Origin: Haematobia irritans
Taxonomy: Eukaryota > Arthropoda > Insecta > Diptera > Muscidae
Assembly: GCF_050003625.1 (NCBI RefSeq)
Contig: NC_134398.1
Coordinates: 108,570,105 to 108,634,104, forward strand
Direction of reading: 5' to 3'
DNA length: 64,000 bases
Part shown: in pieces, positions 46,456 through 59,375 of the stretch
Layout: each line of letters starts with the position of its first letter
Position numbering within the stretch: position 1 is the first letter of the stretch
The notes under the pieces: model-generated
What the model was told of the DNA's origin: nothing
Database searches by the model: none
Seen by the model: only the letters and a program-made list of their open reading frames with translations
Position numbers and translations under genes: made by a program

Positions 46456-46668
46456 TAACGGCATGTCGCAAAATTAAAATCTATTTTAATACTACGTTCG
46501 CACTAGACACGTAATATTCGTAAACGAGGATTTTGGCTGAAATATTCCTAGCCCTGCCTGCATTTCAAAGTTCCATTTCATCCTCACCGCTACCATTATT
46601 AATAAACATCTAAATAATTGTCAATGATGGCACCCCTAAAGATGGCAGCACTAAAATGGACAATGCGA

Positions 46669-47415
46669 TACATTTTGATGTATGTCATGTGTTCCAACAG
46701 TGCTTTTGCACGAAGGTATCCCGGATTACATTTGTTACCACTAAGGGTTAGTAGATAGATTCTATCATGGAAGCTAGGAAGGATCTTCGTTCAAAATTCC
46801 GCTATCAAAGTGGAGGTCATTACCTACATTTTGATGTATGTCATGAGTTCCAACAGTGTTTTTGGACGAAGATATCCCTGATTCCAAGTTTTCCATTGGG
46901 GACAGAACATAGATTCTACCATGGAAGCCAAGAACGGACTTCGTTCAAAATTCCGCTAATGGGACATCAAAGTGGAGGTCATTACCTACATTTTGATGTA
47001 TGTCATGAGTTGCAACAGTGTTTTTGAACGAAGATATCCCTGATTCCAAGTTTTCCACTGGGGGCAGAACATAGATTCTACCATGGAAGCCAGGAACGGA
47101 CTTCGTTCAAAATTTCGCTAATGGGACATCAAAGTGGAGGTCATTACCTACATTTTGATGTGTCTTGAGTTCCAACAGTGGAGGTCATTACCTACATTTT
47201 GATGTGTCTTGAGTTCCAACAGTGTTTTTGAACGAAGATATCCCTGATTCCAAGTTTTCCACTGGGGGCAGAACATAGATTCTACCATGGAAGGCAGGAA
47301 CGGACTTCGTTCAAAATTCTGCTTACGGCACATCAAAGTGGAGGTCATTACCTACATTTTGATGTATGTCATGAGTTCCAACAGTGTTTTTGAACGAAGA
47401 TATCCCGGTTTCCAT
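46669..47415 (+). repeat. 163-bp satellite array S3
   Basis: Four to five monomers, nearly the same order as S2. It includes a short partial duplication at 47,155-47,222 (TGATGTGTCTTGAGTTCC twice, 50 bp apart). Confidence 0.9.
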
Positions 47416-47605
47416 TTTTGACACCTTGAGATCACATTGAGAATGTTTCTTAATGTGAAGGTTCAATTATTTTCAATAAAAATGCATTCATGAAGAAAAC
47501 GTGGTAACAATGAAATTCGAAAGTTGTGGCAACTCCGGTGGATTGGTTTGTTGTCGTGCAAAATTTAGAATAATAAAATAATTTTATTTATTATTTTATT
47601 AAAAA

Positions 47606-48487
47606 TGAAGATCTCACGGTACAGCACAAACAGGAATGGTAAACATATTAGTGTTTTTATTGTTCGCTATGTTGTACATCAACATATTCCACAGCCATAG
47701 CGTTTTGGCGCAAAAACGTGAATTGGCATGCAAATTGAGAAAGAAGGTTGTTCATTCAGGAATATGATTTATGGAGAAGGCAATCGCCGTGAACAAATTG
47801 GATGTGTTGGAGGCAGTATGGAAATTATTATCTGCACTCCTGATCGTTTAAATTGTACAAACGAATGTTATTGACACAGCCACTATTACTTATCCATTTT
47901 TAGATGGAGCTCATCGTATTTTGGATATGGGTTTTGACCCTCAGATATCATCATTGGATATACGGAAGATATCATTGGATATACGGCCCGATAAACAACC
48001 CGTAATGACAAGTGCTAGGAGTCCGACATTTTACCGACGGTTATTTGAACAATCCCATACCGGTGCGTGATGTATCATTGGATTTGGTCGAGCAAACAAT
48101 CGAAATTGTTGAAAAGAATGAAAATTTCTATTTCGCTATTGCAGATATTATCTCTGGTGAAGTAAAAAATCTTATAGCAACTGATATCGCCTCATGTGAC
48201 CTGGTCATAGAAGACATAACCCATGTCATCAATTTCCAGTTCCGAAATATCGAAGAATACAGTAACAGTGCTATATTTAGTTATAGAACTCGATCCGATT
48301 GGGGCATAGCATCGGAATTAATTCCTATACCTGAAGAAGCTGGTCAGGATATACCATCTGACTCCCGACCATGGCTGAACCTTTTGCTAAAACCAAAGAA
48401 CGCTGTGCTGAAGAAGCACATAAATTTAATCGAACGCAATGTGGTAGAGTAGGCGTTAGTTATGGCGGTCGTAGTGGTAGTAAATAA
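47606..48487 (+). pseudogene. DDX43-like DEAD-box helicase relic, copy D2
   Basis: Same gene as D1 but with the C-terminal part present: after RSDWGIASELI come EEAGQDIPSDSRP, then in another frame MAEPFAKTKERCAEEAHKF and a Gly/Arg/Ser-rich end (SYGGRSGSK) with a stop. A copy-specific duplication (ATATCATTGGATATACGG words twice) lies at 47,945-47,985. The longest frame is 48,012-48,452. It cannot encode a helicase: motif I is corrupted and the segment between the two RecA lobes is deleted. Confidence 0.82.
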
Positions 48488-48625
48488 CATGGAAAATCTT
48501 CCAAACGACCTATGAATTAGCACAAACATTTTTATTGATTCCATAAAAATCTATTACATATTCATTAGTAACGTTAAAGGTGATTTTTTATTAAAATATG
48601 TATGTAGTAACATTTTTACTGTTAA

Positions 48626-48852
48626 AGGTGGGTACTATGTTCGAGTTGAAAATCATTTTATTTTCTCGATTACTTTTTCTAAAATAATCAAAATTGTAAA
48701 TGAAAACAAACATAATTCTGCTAAAGCTTGACGAAATCTCGATAAAAAATAAAATGCGCATCAATTAAATTTAATTATCTTCTTCAAATTAAACTATTTT
48801 AATGAAGTAACCACGAAAATTTCAACGGGAAAACCGAACATAGTACAGACCT
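48626..48852. mobile_element. PIF/Harbinger-type MITE, subfamily f
   Basis: 227 bp, ends AGGTGGGTACTATGTTC and GAACATAGTACAGACCT, duplication TAA. It lies 140 bp after the helicase relic and travels with it (52,699 and 58,329). Confidence 0.88.
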
Positions 48853-49467
48853 TAAAATGAAAGTTTTAGATTTGTATAAACAAATGTAAAGAGAATCTCC
48901 TTCCATTCGTGTTTATGAATTAAAACTAAACAAAATTTCTTTATGTTACTTTTTTAATTTAATTTATATACTTTTTTAATTGGACATAAAAAAATACTTG
49001 ATTAAAAAATTAATTGATTTCATAAGAAAATTTCAATTAATTTTTTAATTGATTCAATTAAAAATTTAGTTGACTGTTTTAAATTTGATTAAAAAATTGA
49101 TTGATTAATTACATTTTTAATAGTTTGTTGACTTAAAGATTTTGTCTTCCAATTTTTTGATAAAAGGTTAAGGTTAAATAACACTCAAATAAAAACATCT
49201 GGAGTTTTTTCATTCCAGATTAAAACCAAATATATATTTTAACAAAATTAAAAATTTTTAAAATATTTTAATAATAATAAATGAATTGAATTTATAAGTT
49301 AAAATCATATTGTTTTTTTACCCACCTTCATCTATGTAGTGAAAAAATGGATTCTGAGATATCTTCATCCAAAAATATTTGAAATTAATTTCACGACGGC
49401 TACAATTTGGTAATTGGATTCATGATTTTTGTAATAAGCTGAAAATCAAATACAAAAATAATTGAAA
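48853..49467. repeat. AT-rich spacer with (A)ATTAATTTTTTAATTG words
   Basis: Over 80% A+T by eye, with many inverted runs of TTAATT/AATTAA between 48,950 and 49,110. This may be an old AT-rich MITE. Copies lie at 52,926-53,402, 54,017-54,603 and 58,556-59,032. No gene. Confidence 0.7.
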
Positions 49468-49572
49468 TCACAATTGGAAATTGATGACATGGGTTATATC
49501 GTCTATGGCCAGGGCACGTGAGACAGTTGCTATAAGATTTTTTTCTTCACCAGATGTAATATCTGCAATAGC
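49468..49572 (-). pseudogene. Antisense DDX43-like helicase fragment
   Basis: On the minus strand 34 codons read AIADITSGEEKNLIATVSRA then LAIDDITHVINFQL and a stop. This aligns with AIADIISGEVNNLIATDIAS and ITHVINFQF of the plus-strand relics, the helicase motif V region. It differs from them at several positions, so it is not a simple inversion of the neighbouring copy. It is too short to be functional. Confidence 0.82.
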
Positions 49573-49576
49573 GATT

Positions 49577-51488
49577 ACATTTTTTCCACTAAGGGTTAGT
49601 AGATAGATTCTATCATGGAAGCTAGGAAGGATCTTCGTTCAAAATTCTGGTTATGGGACATCAAAGTGGAAGTCATTACCTACATTTTGATGTACGCCAT
49701 GTGCTCCAACAGTGTTTTTGAACGAGGATCATGGAAGCTAGGAAGGATCTTCGTTCAAAACTCTGGTTATGGGACATCAAAGTGGAAGTCATTACCTACA
49801 TTTTGATGTACGCCATGTGCTCCAACAGTGTTTTTGAACGAGGATATCCCTGATTCCAAGTTTTCCACTGGGGGCAGAATATAGATTCTGCCATGGAAGC
49901 CAGGAACGGACATCGTTCAAAATTCTGCTAATGGGACATCAAAGTGGAGGTCAATACCTACATTTTGATGTATGTCATGTGTTCCAACAGTGTTTTTGAA
50001 CGAGGATATCCCTGATTCCAAGTTTTCCACTGGGGGGCAGAACATAGATTCTACCATGGAAGGCAGGAACGGACTTCGTTCAAAATTCCGCTAATGGGAC
50101 ATCAAAGTGGAGGTCATTACCCACATTTTGATGGATGTCATGTGTTCCAACAGTGTTTTTGAACGAAGATATCTCTGATTCCAACTTTTCCACTGGGCGG
50201 GTAGAACATAAATATTACCATGGAAGCCAGGAGCGGACTTCGTTCAAAATTTCGCTAATGGGACATCAAAGTGGAGGTCATTACCTACATTTTGATGTAT
50301 GTCATGAGTTCCAACAGTGTTTTTGAACGAAGATATCCCTGATTCCAAGTTTTCAACTGGGGGGCAGAACATAGATTCTACCATGGAAGCCAGGAACGGT
50401 CTTCGTTCACAATTCCGCTAATGGGACATCAAAGTGGAGGTCATTACCCACATTTTGATGTATGTCATGTGTTCCAACAGTGTTTTTGAACGAAGATATC
50501 TCTGATTCCAAGTTTTCCACTGGGCGGGTAGAACATAAATATTACCATGGAAGCCAGGAACGGACTTCGTTCAAAATTTCGCTAATGGGACATCAAAGTG
50601 GAGGTCATTACCTACATTTTGATGTATGTCATGAGTTCCAACAGTGTTTTTGAACGAAGATATCCCTGATTCCAAGTTTTCCACTGGGGCAGAATATAGA
50701 TTCTGCCATGGAAGCCAGGAACGGACATCGTTCAAAATTCTGCTAATGGGACATCAAAGTGGAGGTCAATACCTACATTTTGATGTATGTTATGTGTTCC
50801 AACAGTGTTTTTGAACGAGGATATCCCTGATTCCAAGTTTTCCACTGGGGGCAGAACATAGATTCTACCATGGAAGGCAGGAACGGACTTCGTTCAAAAT
50901 TCCGCTAATGGGACATCAAAGTGGAGGTCATTACCCACATTTTGATGTATGTCATGTGTTCCAACAGTGTTTTTGAACGAAGATATCTCTGATTCCAAGT
51001 TTTCCACTGGGCGGGTAGAACATAAATATTACCATGGAAGCCAGGAACGGACTTCGTTCAAAATTTCGCTAATGGGACATCAAAGTGGAGGTCATTACCT
51101 ACATTTTGATGTATGTCATGAGTTCCAACAGTGTTTTTGAACGAAGATATCCCTGATTCCAAGTTTTCCACTGGGGGGCAGAACATAAATTCTACCATGG
51201 AAGCCAGGAACGGTCTTCGTTCACAATTCCGCTAATGGGACATCAAAGTGGAGGTCATTACCCACATTTTGATGTATGTCATGTGTTCCAACAGTGTTTT
51301 TGAACGAAGATATCCCTGATTCCAAGTTTTCCACTGGGTTGGGCAGAACATAAATTTTATCATGGAAGGCAGGAACAGACTTCGTTCAAAATTTGGCTAA
51401 TGGGACATCAAAGTGGAGGTCATTACCTACATTTTGATGTATGTCATGAGTTCCAACAGTGTTTTTGAACGAAGATATCCCGGTTTCC
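49577..51488 (+). repeat. 163-bp satellite array S4
   Basis: About twelve monomers. The opening ones are of the diverged 'actaagggttagtag' type, and one is truncated at 49,728. Later monomers alternate between the GGGCGGGTAGAACATAAATA type and the GGCAGAACATAGATTC type, giving ~326-bp pairs. Confidence 0.92.
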
Positions 51489-51680
51489 ATTTTTGACACC
51501 TTGAGATCACATTGAGAATGTTTCTTAATGTGAAGGTTCAATTATTTTCAATAACAATGCATTCATGAAGAAAACGTGGTAACAATGAAATTCGAAAGTT
51601 GTGGCAACTCCGGTGGATTGGTTTGTTGTCGTGCAAAATTTAGAATAATAAAATAATTTTATTTATTATTTTATTAAAAA

Positions 51681-52560
<880 letters not shown>

Positions 52561-52698
52561 CATGGAAAATCTTCCAAACGACCTATGAATTAGCACAAAC
52601 ATTTTTATTGATACCATGAAAATCTATTACATATTCATTAGTAACGTTAAAGGTGATTTTTTATTAAAATATGTATGTAGTAACATTTTTGCTGTTAA

Positions 52699-52925
52699 AG
52701 GTGGGTACTATGTTCGAGTTGAAAATCATTTTATTTTCTCGATTACTTTTTCTAAAATAATCAAAATTGTAAATGAAAACAAACATAATTCTGCTAAAGC
52801 TTGACGAAATCTCGATAAAAAATAAAATGCGCATCAATTAAATTTAATTATCTTCTTCAAATTAAACTATTTTAATGAAGTAACCACGAAAATTTCAACG
52901 GGAAAACCGAACATAGTACAGACCT
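52699..52925. mobile_element. MITE subfamily f, unit of D3
   Basis: Same element and TAA flanks as at 48,626. Confidence 0.88.
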
Positions 52926-53402
52926 TAAAATGAATGTTTTAGATTTGTATAAACAAATGTAAAGAGAATCTCTTCCATTCGAGTTTATGAATTAAAACTA
53001 AACAAAATTTCTTTATGTTACTTTTTTAATTTAATTTATATACTTTTTTAATTGGACATAAAAAACTACTTGATTAAAAAATTAATTGATTTCACAAGAA
53101 AATTTCAATAATTTTTTAATTGATTCAATTAAAAATTTAATTGACTGTGTTTTAAATTTGATTAAAAAACTGATTGATTAATTACATTTTTAATAGTTTG
53201 TTGACTTAAAGATTTTGTCTTCCAATTTGTTGACAAAAGGTTAAGGTTAAATAAAACTCAAATAAAAACATCTGGAGTTTTTTCATTCCAGATTAAAACC
53301 AAATATATATTTTAATAAAATTAAAAATATTTAAAATATTTTAATAATAAATGAATGGAATTTATAAGTTAAAATCATATTGTTTTTTTACCCACCTTCA
53401 TC
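52926..53402. repeat. AT-rich spacer, unit of D3
   Basis: Copy of the spacer at 48,853, ending at CCCACCTTCATC, where the SINE begins. The copies without a SINE continue TATGTAGTG at that point. Confidence 0.7.
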
Positions 53403-53745
53403 TAGGTTAGGTTAGGTGGCAGCCCGATGTATCAGGCTCACTTAGACTATTCAGTCCATTGTGATACCACATTGGTGAACTTCTCTCTTATCACTGAGTG
53501 CTGCCCGGTTCCATGTTAAGCTCAATGACAAGGGACCTCCTTTTTATAGCCGAGTCCGAACGGCGTTCCACATTGCAGTGAAACCACTTAGAGAAGCTTT
53601 AAAACCCTCAGAAATGTCACCAGCATTAGTGAGGTGGGATAATCCACCGCTGAAAAACTTTTTGGTGTTCGGTCGAAGCAGGAATCGAACCCACGACCTT
53701 GTGTGTGCAAGGCGGGCATGCTAACCATTGCACCACGGTGGCTCC
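53403..53745 (-). mobile_element. tRNA-derived SINE (copy 4), full length
   Basis: Head with A and B boxes (GGTTCGATTCC on the minus strand), body and tail with (TAACC)2-3. On the spacer side the sequence matches the unoccupied copies up to CTTCATC. On the other side it meets satellite sequence directly (CATTTTGATGTACGCC), so DNA was lost or rearranged there. Confidence 0.9.
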
Positions 53746-53980
53746 CATTTTGATGTACGCCATGTGCTCCAACAGTGTTTTTGAACGAGGAGGGGGCAGA
53801 ATATAGATTCTACCATGGAAGCCAGGAACGGACATCGTTCAAAATTCCGCTAATGGGACATCAAAGTGGAGGTCAATACCTACATTTTGATGTATGCCAT
53901 GAGTTCCAACAGTGTTTTTGGAGGAAGATATCCCTGATTCCAAGTTTTCCACTGGGCGGGTAGAACATAAATATTACCAT
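53746..53980 (+). repeat. Short satellite remnant S4b
   Basis: About one and a half monomers between the SINE and the end of a MITE, with the middle of the first monomer missing (GAACGAGGAGGGGGCAG). Confidence 0.85.
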
Positions 53981-54016
53981 AAATTTCAACGGGAAAACCG
54001 AACATAGTACAGACCT
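53981..54016. mobile_element. MITE subfamily f, right end only
   Basis: AAATTTCAACGGGAAAACC and GAACATAGTACAGACCT, identical to the right end at 52,890-52,925, joined to a broken satellite monomer. This is a recombination joint rather than an insertion. Confidence 0.8.
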
Positions 54017-54603
54017 TAAAATGAAAGTTTTAGATTTGTATAAACAAATGTAAAGAGAATCTCCTTCCTCCTTCTTTATATTACTTTTTTAATTTAATTT
54101 ATATACTTTTTTAATTGGACATAAAAAAATACTTGATTAAAAAATTAATTGATTTCATAAGAAAATTTCAATTAATTTTTTAATTGATTCAATTAAAAAT
54201 TTAGTTGACTGTTTTAAATTTGATTAAAAAATTGATTGATTAATTACATTTTTAATAGTTTGTTGACTTAAAGATTTTGTCTTCCAATTTTTTGATAAAA
54301 GGTTAAGGTTAAATAAAACTCAAATAAAAACATCTGGAGTTTTTTCATTCCAGATTAAAACCAAATATATATTTTAACAAAATTAAAAATTTTTTAAATA
54401 TTTTAATAATAATAAATGAATTGAATTTATAAGTTAAAATCATATTGTTTTTTTACCCACCTTCATCTATGTAGTGAAAAAAATGGATTCTGAGATATCT
54501 TCATCCAAAAATATTTGAAATTAATTTCACGACGGCTACAATTTGGTAATTGGATTCATGATTTTTGTAATAAGCTGAAAATCAAATACAAAAATAATTG
54601 AAA
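54017..54603. repeat. AT-rich spacer, second copy without SINE
   Basis: Matches 48,853-49,467, with a short deletion near 54,070. No gene. Confidence 0.7.
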
Positions 54604-54708
54604 TCACAATTGGAAATTGATGACATGGGTTATATCGTCTATGGCCAGGGCACGTGAGACAGTTGCTATAAGATTTTTTTCTTCACCAGATGTAATATCT
54701 GCAATAGC
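54604..54708 (-). pseudogene. Antisense DDX43-like helicase fragment, second copy
   Basis: The same minus-strand reading as at 49,468, in a duplicated unit; the coding stretch is unchanged as far as I compared. Confidence 0.82.
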
Positions 54709-54712
54709 GATT

Positions 54713-57118
54713 ACATTTTTTCCACTAAGGGTTAGTAGATAGATTCTATCATGGAAGCTAGGAAGGATCTTCGTTCAAAATTCTGGTTATGGGACATCAA
54801 AGTGGAAGTCATTATCTACATTTTGATGTACGCCATGTGCTCCAACAGTGTTTTTGAACGAGGATCATGGAAGCTAGGAAGGATCTTCGTTCAAAATTCT
54901 GGTTATGGGACATCAAAGTGGAAGTCATTACCTACATTTTGATGTACGCCATGTGCTCCAACAGTGTTTTTGAACGAGGATATCCCTGATTCCAAGTTTT
55001 CCACTGGGGGCAGAATATAGATTCTGCCATGGAAGCCAGGAACGGACATCGTTCAAAATTCTGCTAATGGGACATCAAAGTGGAGGTCAATACCTACATT
55101 CTGATGTATGTCATGTGTTCCAACAGTGTTTTTGAACGAGGATATCCCTGATTCCAAGTTTTCCACTGGGGGGCAGAACATAGATTCTACCATGGAAGGC
55201 AGGAACGGACTTCGTTCAAAATTCCGCTAATGGGACATCAAAGTGGAGGTCATTACCCACATTTTGATGGATGTCATGTGTTCCAACAGTGTTTTTGAAC
55301 GAAGATATCTCTGATTCCAACTTTTCCACTGGGCGGGTAGAACATAAATATTACCATGGAAGCCAGGAGCGGACTTCGTTCAAAATTTCGCTAATGGGAC
55401 ATCAAAGTGGAGGTCATTACCTACATTTTGATGTATGTCATGAGTTCCAACAGTGTTTTTGAACGAAGATATCCCTGATTCCAAGTTTTCCACTAGGGGG
55501 CAGAACATAGATTCTACCATGGAAGCCAGGAACGGTCTTCGTTCACAATTCCGCTAATGGGACATCAAAGTGGAGGTCATTACCCACATTTTGATGTATG
55601 TCATGTGTTCCAACAGTGTTTTTGAACGAAGATATCTCTGATTCCAAGTTTTCCACTGGGCGGGTAGAACATAAATATTACCATGGAAGCCAGGAACGGA
55701 CTTCGTTCAAAATTTCGCTAATGGGACATCAAAGTGGAGGTCATTACCTACATTTTGATGTATGTCATGAGTTCCAACAGTGTTTTTGAACGAAGATATC
55801 CCTGATTCCAAGTTTTCCACTGGGGGCAGAATATAGATTCTGCCATGGAAGCCAGGAACGGACATCGTTCAAAATTCTGCTAATGGGACATCAAAGTGGA
55901 GGTCAATACCTACATTTTGATGTATGTCATGTGTTCCAACAGTGTTTCTGAACGAGGATATCCCTGATTCCAAGTTTTCCACTGGGGGCAGAACATAGAT
56001 TCTACCATGGAAGGCAGGAACGGACTTCGTTCAATATTCCGCTAATGGGACATCAAAGTGGAGGTCATTACCCACATTTTGATGTATGTCATGTGTTCCA
56101 ACAGTGTTTTTGAACGAAGATATCTCTGATTCCAAGTTTTCCACTGGGCGGGTAGAACATAAATATTACCATGGAAGCCAGGAACGGACTTCGTTCAAAA
56201 TTTCGCTAATGGGACATCAAAGTGGAGGTCATTACCTACATTTTGATGTATGTCATGAGTTCCAACAGTGTTTTTGAACGAAGATATCCCTGATTCCAAG
56301 TTTTCCACTGGGGGGGCAGAACATAGATTCTACCATGGAAGCCAGGAACGGTCTTCGTTCACAATTCCGCTAATGGGACATCAAAGTGGAGGTCATTACC
56401 CACATTTTGATGTATGTCATGTGTTCCAACAGTGTTTTTGAACGAAGATATCTCTGATTCCAAGTTTTCCACTGGGTTGGGCAGAACATAAATTTTATCA
56501 TGGAAGGCAGGAACAGACTTCGTTCAAAATTTGGCTAATGGGACATCAAAGTGGAGGTCATTACCTACATTTTGATGTATGTCATGAGTTCCAACAGTGT
56601 TTTTGAACGAAGATATCTCTGATTCCAAGTTTTCCACTGGGCGGGTAGAACATAAATATTACCATGGAAGCCAGGAACGGACTTCGTTCAAAATTTCGCT
56701 AATGGGACATCAAAGTGGAGGTCATTACCTACATTTTGATGTATGTCATGAGTTCCAACAGTGTTTTTGAACGAAGATATCCCTGATTCCAAGTTTTCCA
56801 CTGGGGGGCAGAACATAGATTCTACCATGGAAGCCAGGAACGGTCTTCGTTCACAATTCCGCTAATGGGACATCAAAGTGGAGGTCATTACCCACATTTT
56901 GATGTATGTCATGTGTTCCAACAGTGTTTTTGAACGAAGATATCTCTGATTCCAAGTTTTCCACTGGGTTGGGCAGAACATAAATTTTATCATGGAAGGC
57001 AGGAACAGACTTCGTTCAAAATTTGGCTAATGGGACATCAAAGTGGAGGTCATTACCTACATTTTGATGTATGTCATGAGTTCCAACAGTGTTTTTGAAC
57101 GAAGATATCCCGGTTTCC
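54713..57118 (+). repeat. 163-bp satellite array S5
   Basis: About fourteen to fifteen monomers. Its first half follows S4 monomer by monomer. It then has an extra pair of GGGTTGGGCAG monomers, consistent with growth by unequal exchange. Confidence 0.92.
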
Positions 57119-57310
57119 ATTTTTGACACCTTGAGATCACATTGAGAATGTTTCTTAATGTGAAGGTTCAATTATTTTCAATAAAAATGCATTCATGAAG
57201 AAAACGTGGTAACAATGAAATTCGAAAGTTGTGGCAACTCCGGTGGATTGGTTTGTTGTCGTGCAAAATTTAGAATAATAAAATAATTTTATTTATTATT
57301 TTATTAAAAA

Positions 57311-58190
57311 TGAAGATCTCACGGTACAGCACAAACAGAAATGGTAAACATATTAGTGTTTTTATTGTTCGCTATGTTGTACATCAAAATATTCCACAGC
57401 CATAGCGTTTTGGCGCCAAAACGTGAATTGGCATGCAAATTGAGAAAGAAGGGAACAACAGAATTCATTCAGGAATATGATTTATGGAGAAGGCAATCGC
57501 CGTGAACAAATTGGATGTGTTGGAGTGGAGGTAGTATGGAAATTATTATCTGCACTCCTGATCGTTTAAATTGTACAAGCGAATGTTATTGACACAGCCA
57601 CTATTACTTATCCATTTTTAGATGAAGCTCATCGTATTTTGGATATGGGTTTTGACCCTCAGATTCGGAAGATATCATTGGATATACGGCCCGATAAACA
57701 ACCTGTAATGACAAGTGGTAGGAGTCCGACATTTTACCGACGGTTATTTGAACAATCCCATACCGGTGCGTGATGTATCATTGGATTTGGTCGAGCAATC
57801 AATCGAAATTGTTGAAGAGAATGAAAAATTCTATTTCGCTATTGCAGATATTATCTCTGGTGAAGTAAACAATCTTATAGCAACTGATATCGCCTCATGT
57901 GACCTGGTCATAGAAGATATAACCCATGTCATCAATTTCCAGTTCCGAAATATCGAAGAATACAGTAACAGTGCTATATTTAGTTATAGAACTCGATCCG
58001 ATTGGGGCATAGCATCGGAATTAATTCCTATACCTGAAGAAGCTGGTCAGGATATACCATCTGACTCCCGACCATGGCTGAACCTTTTGCTAAAACCAAA
58101 GAACGCTGTGCTGAAGAAGCACATAAATTTAATCGAACGCAATGTGGTAGAGTAGGCGGTAGTTATCGCCGTCGTAGTGGTAGTAAATAA
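57311..58190 (+). pseudogene. DDX43-like DEAD-box helicase relic, copy D4
   Basis: Almost the same as D3, with GTGGTAGGAG for GTGCTAGGAG and TATCGCC for TATGGCC. The longest frame is 57,715-58,155. Confidence 0.82.
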
Positions 58191-58328
58191 CATGGAAAAT
58201 CTTCCAAACGACCTATGAATTAGCACAAACATTTTGATTGATACCATGAAAATCTATTACATATTCATTAGTAACGTTAAAGGTGATTTTTTATTAAAAT
58301 ATGTATGTAGTAACATTTTTGCTGTTAA

Positions 58329-58555
58329 AGGTGGGTACTATGTTCGAGTTGAAAATCATTTTATTTTCTCGATTACTTTTTCTAAAATAATCAAAATTGT
58401 AAATGAAAACAAACATAATTCTGCTAAAGCTTGACGAAATCTCGATAAAAAATAAAATGCGCATCAATTAAATTTAATTATCTTCTTCAAATTAAACTAT
58501 TTTAATGAAGTAACCACGAAAATTTCAACGGGAAAACCGAACATAGTACAGACCT
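58329..58555. mobile_element. MITE subfamily f, unit of D4
   Basis: Same element and TAA flanks as at 52,699. Confidence 0.88.
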
Positions 58556-59032
58556 TAAAATGAAAGTTTTAGATTTGTATAAACAAATGTAAAGAGAATC
58601 TCTTCCATTCGAGTTTATGAATTAAAACTAAACAAAATTTCTTTATGTTACTTTTTTAATTTAATTTATATATTTTTTTAATTGGACATAAAAAACTACT
58701 TGATTAAAAAATTAATTGATTTCACAAGAAAATTTCAATAATTTTTTAATTGATTCAATTAAAAATTTAATTGACTGTGTTTTAAATTTGATTAAAAAAC
58801 TGATTGATTAATTACATTTTTAATAGTTTGTTGACTTAAAGATTTTGTCTTCCAATTTGTTGACAAAAGGTTAAGGTTAAATAAAACTCAAATAAAAACA
58901 TCTGGAGTTTTTTCATTCCAGATTAAAACCAAATATATATTTTAATAAAATTAAAAATATTTAAAATATTTTAATAATAAATGAATGGAATTTATAAGTT
59001 AAAATCATATTGTTTTTTTACCCACCTTCATC
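58556..59032. repeat. AT-rich spacer, unit of D4
   Basis: Copy of the spacer at 52,926, including its short sequence differences from the 48,853 copy. No gene. Confidence 0.7.
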
Positions 59033-59375
59033 TAGGTTAGGTTAGGTGGCAGCCCGATGTATCAGGCTCACTTAGACTATTCAGTCCATTGTGATACCAC
59101 ATTGGTGAACTTCTCTCTTATCACTGAGTGCTGCCCGGTTCCATGTTAAGCTCAATGACAAGGGACCTCATTTTTATAGCCGAGTCCGAACGGCGTTCCA
59201 CATTGCAGTGAAACCACTTAGAGAAGCTTTAAAACCCTCAGAAATGTCACCAGCATTAGTGAGGTGGGATAATCCACCGCTGAAAAACTTTTTGGTGTTC
59301 GGTCGAAGCAGGAATCGAACCCACGACCTTGTGTGTGCAAGGCGGGCATGCTAACCATTGCACCACGGTGGCTCC
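59033..59375 (-). mobile_element. tRNA-derived SINE (copy 4 duplicated)
   Basis: Same insertion and same joints as at 53,403, with a change in the GGGACCTC run. It was copied as part of the larger unit. Confidence 0.9.

Larger units (their letters stand above)
44345..46668 (+). repeat. Segmental block, copy 3 (right half only)
   Basis: Matches copies 1 and 2 from inside MITE b onward. It shares AATATAAGTCAG with copy 2 (copy 1 has AATATGTCAG), but keeps the CAGGGACTAGTCCTG palindrome that copy 2 has lost. Copies 2 and 3 are therefore sisters, and copy 2 lost the palindrome afterwards. Confidence 0.88.

Noticed and set aside
48626..48852. piggyBac-like element using TTAA
   Set aside because: TTAA-like flanks are seen at some copies, but the symmetric placement of the ends and the TAT case at 35,764 fit a 3-bp TWW duplication better.
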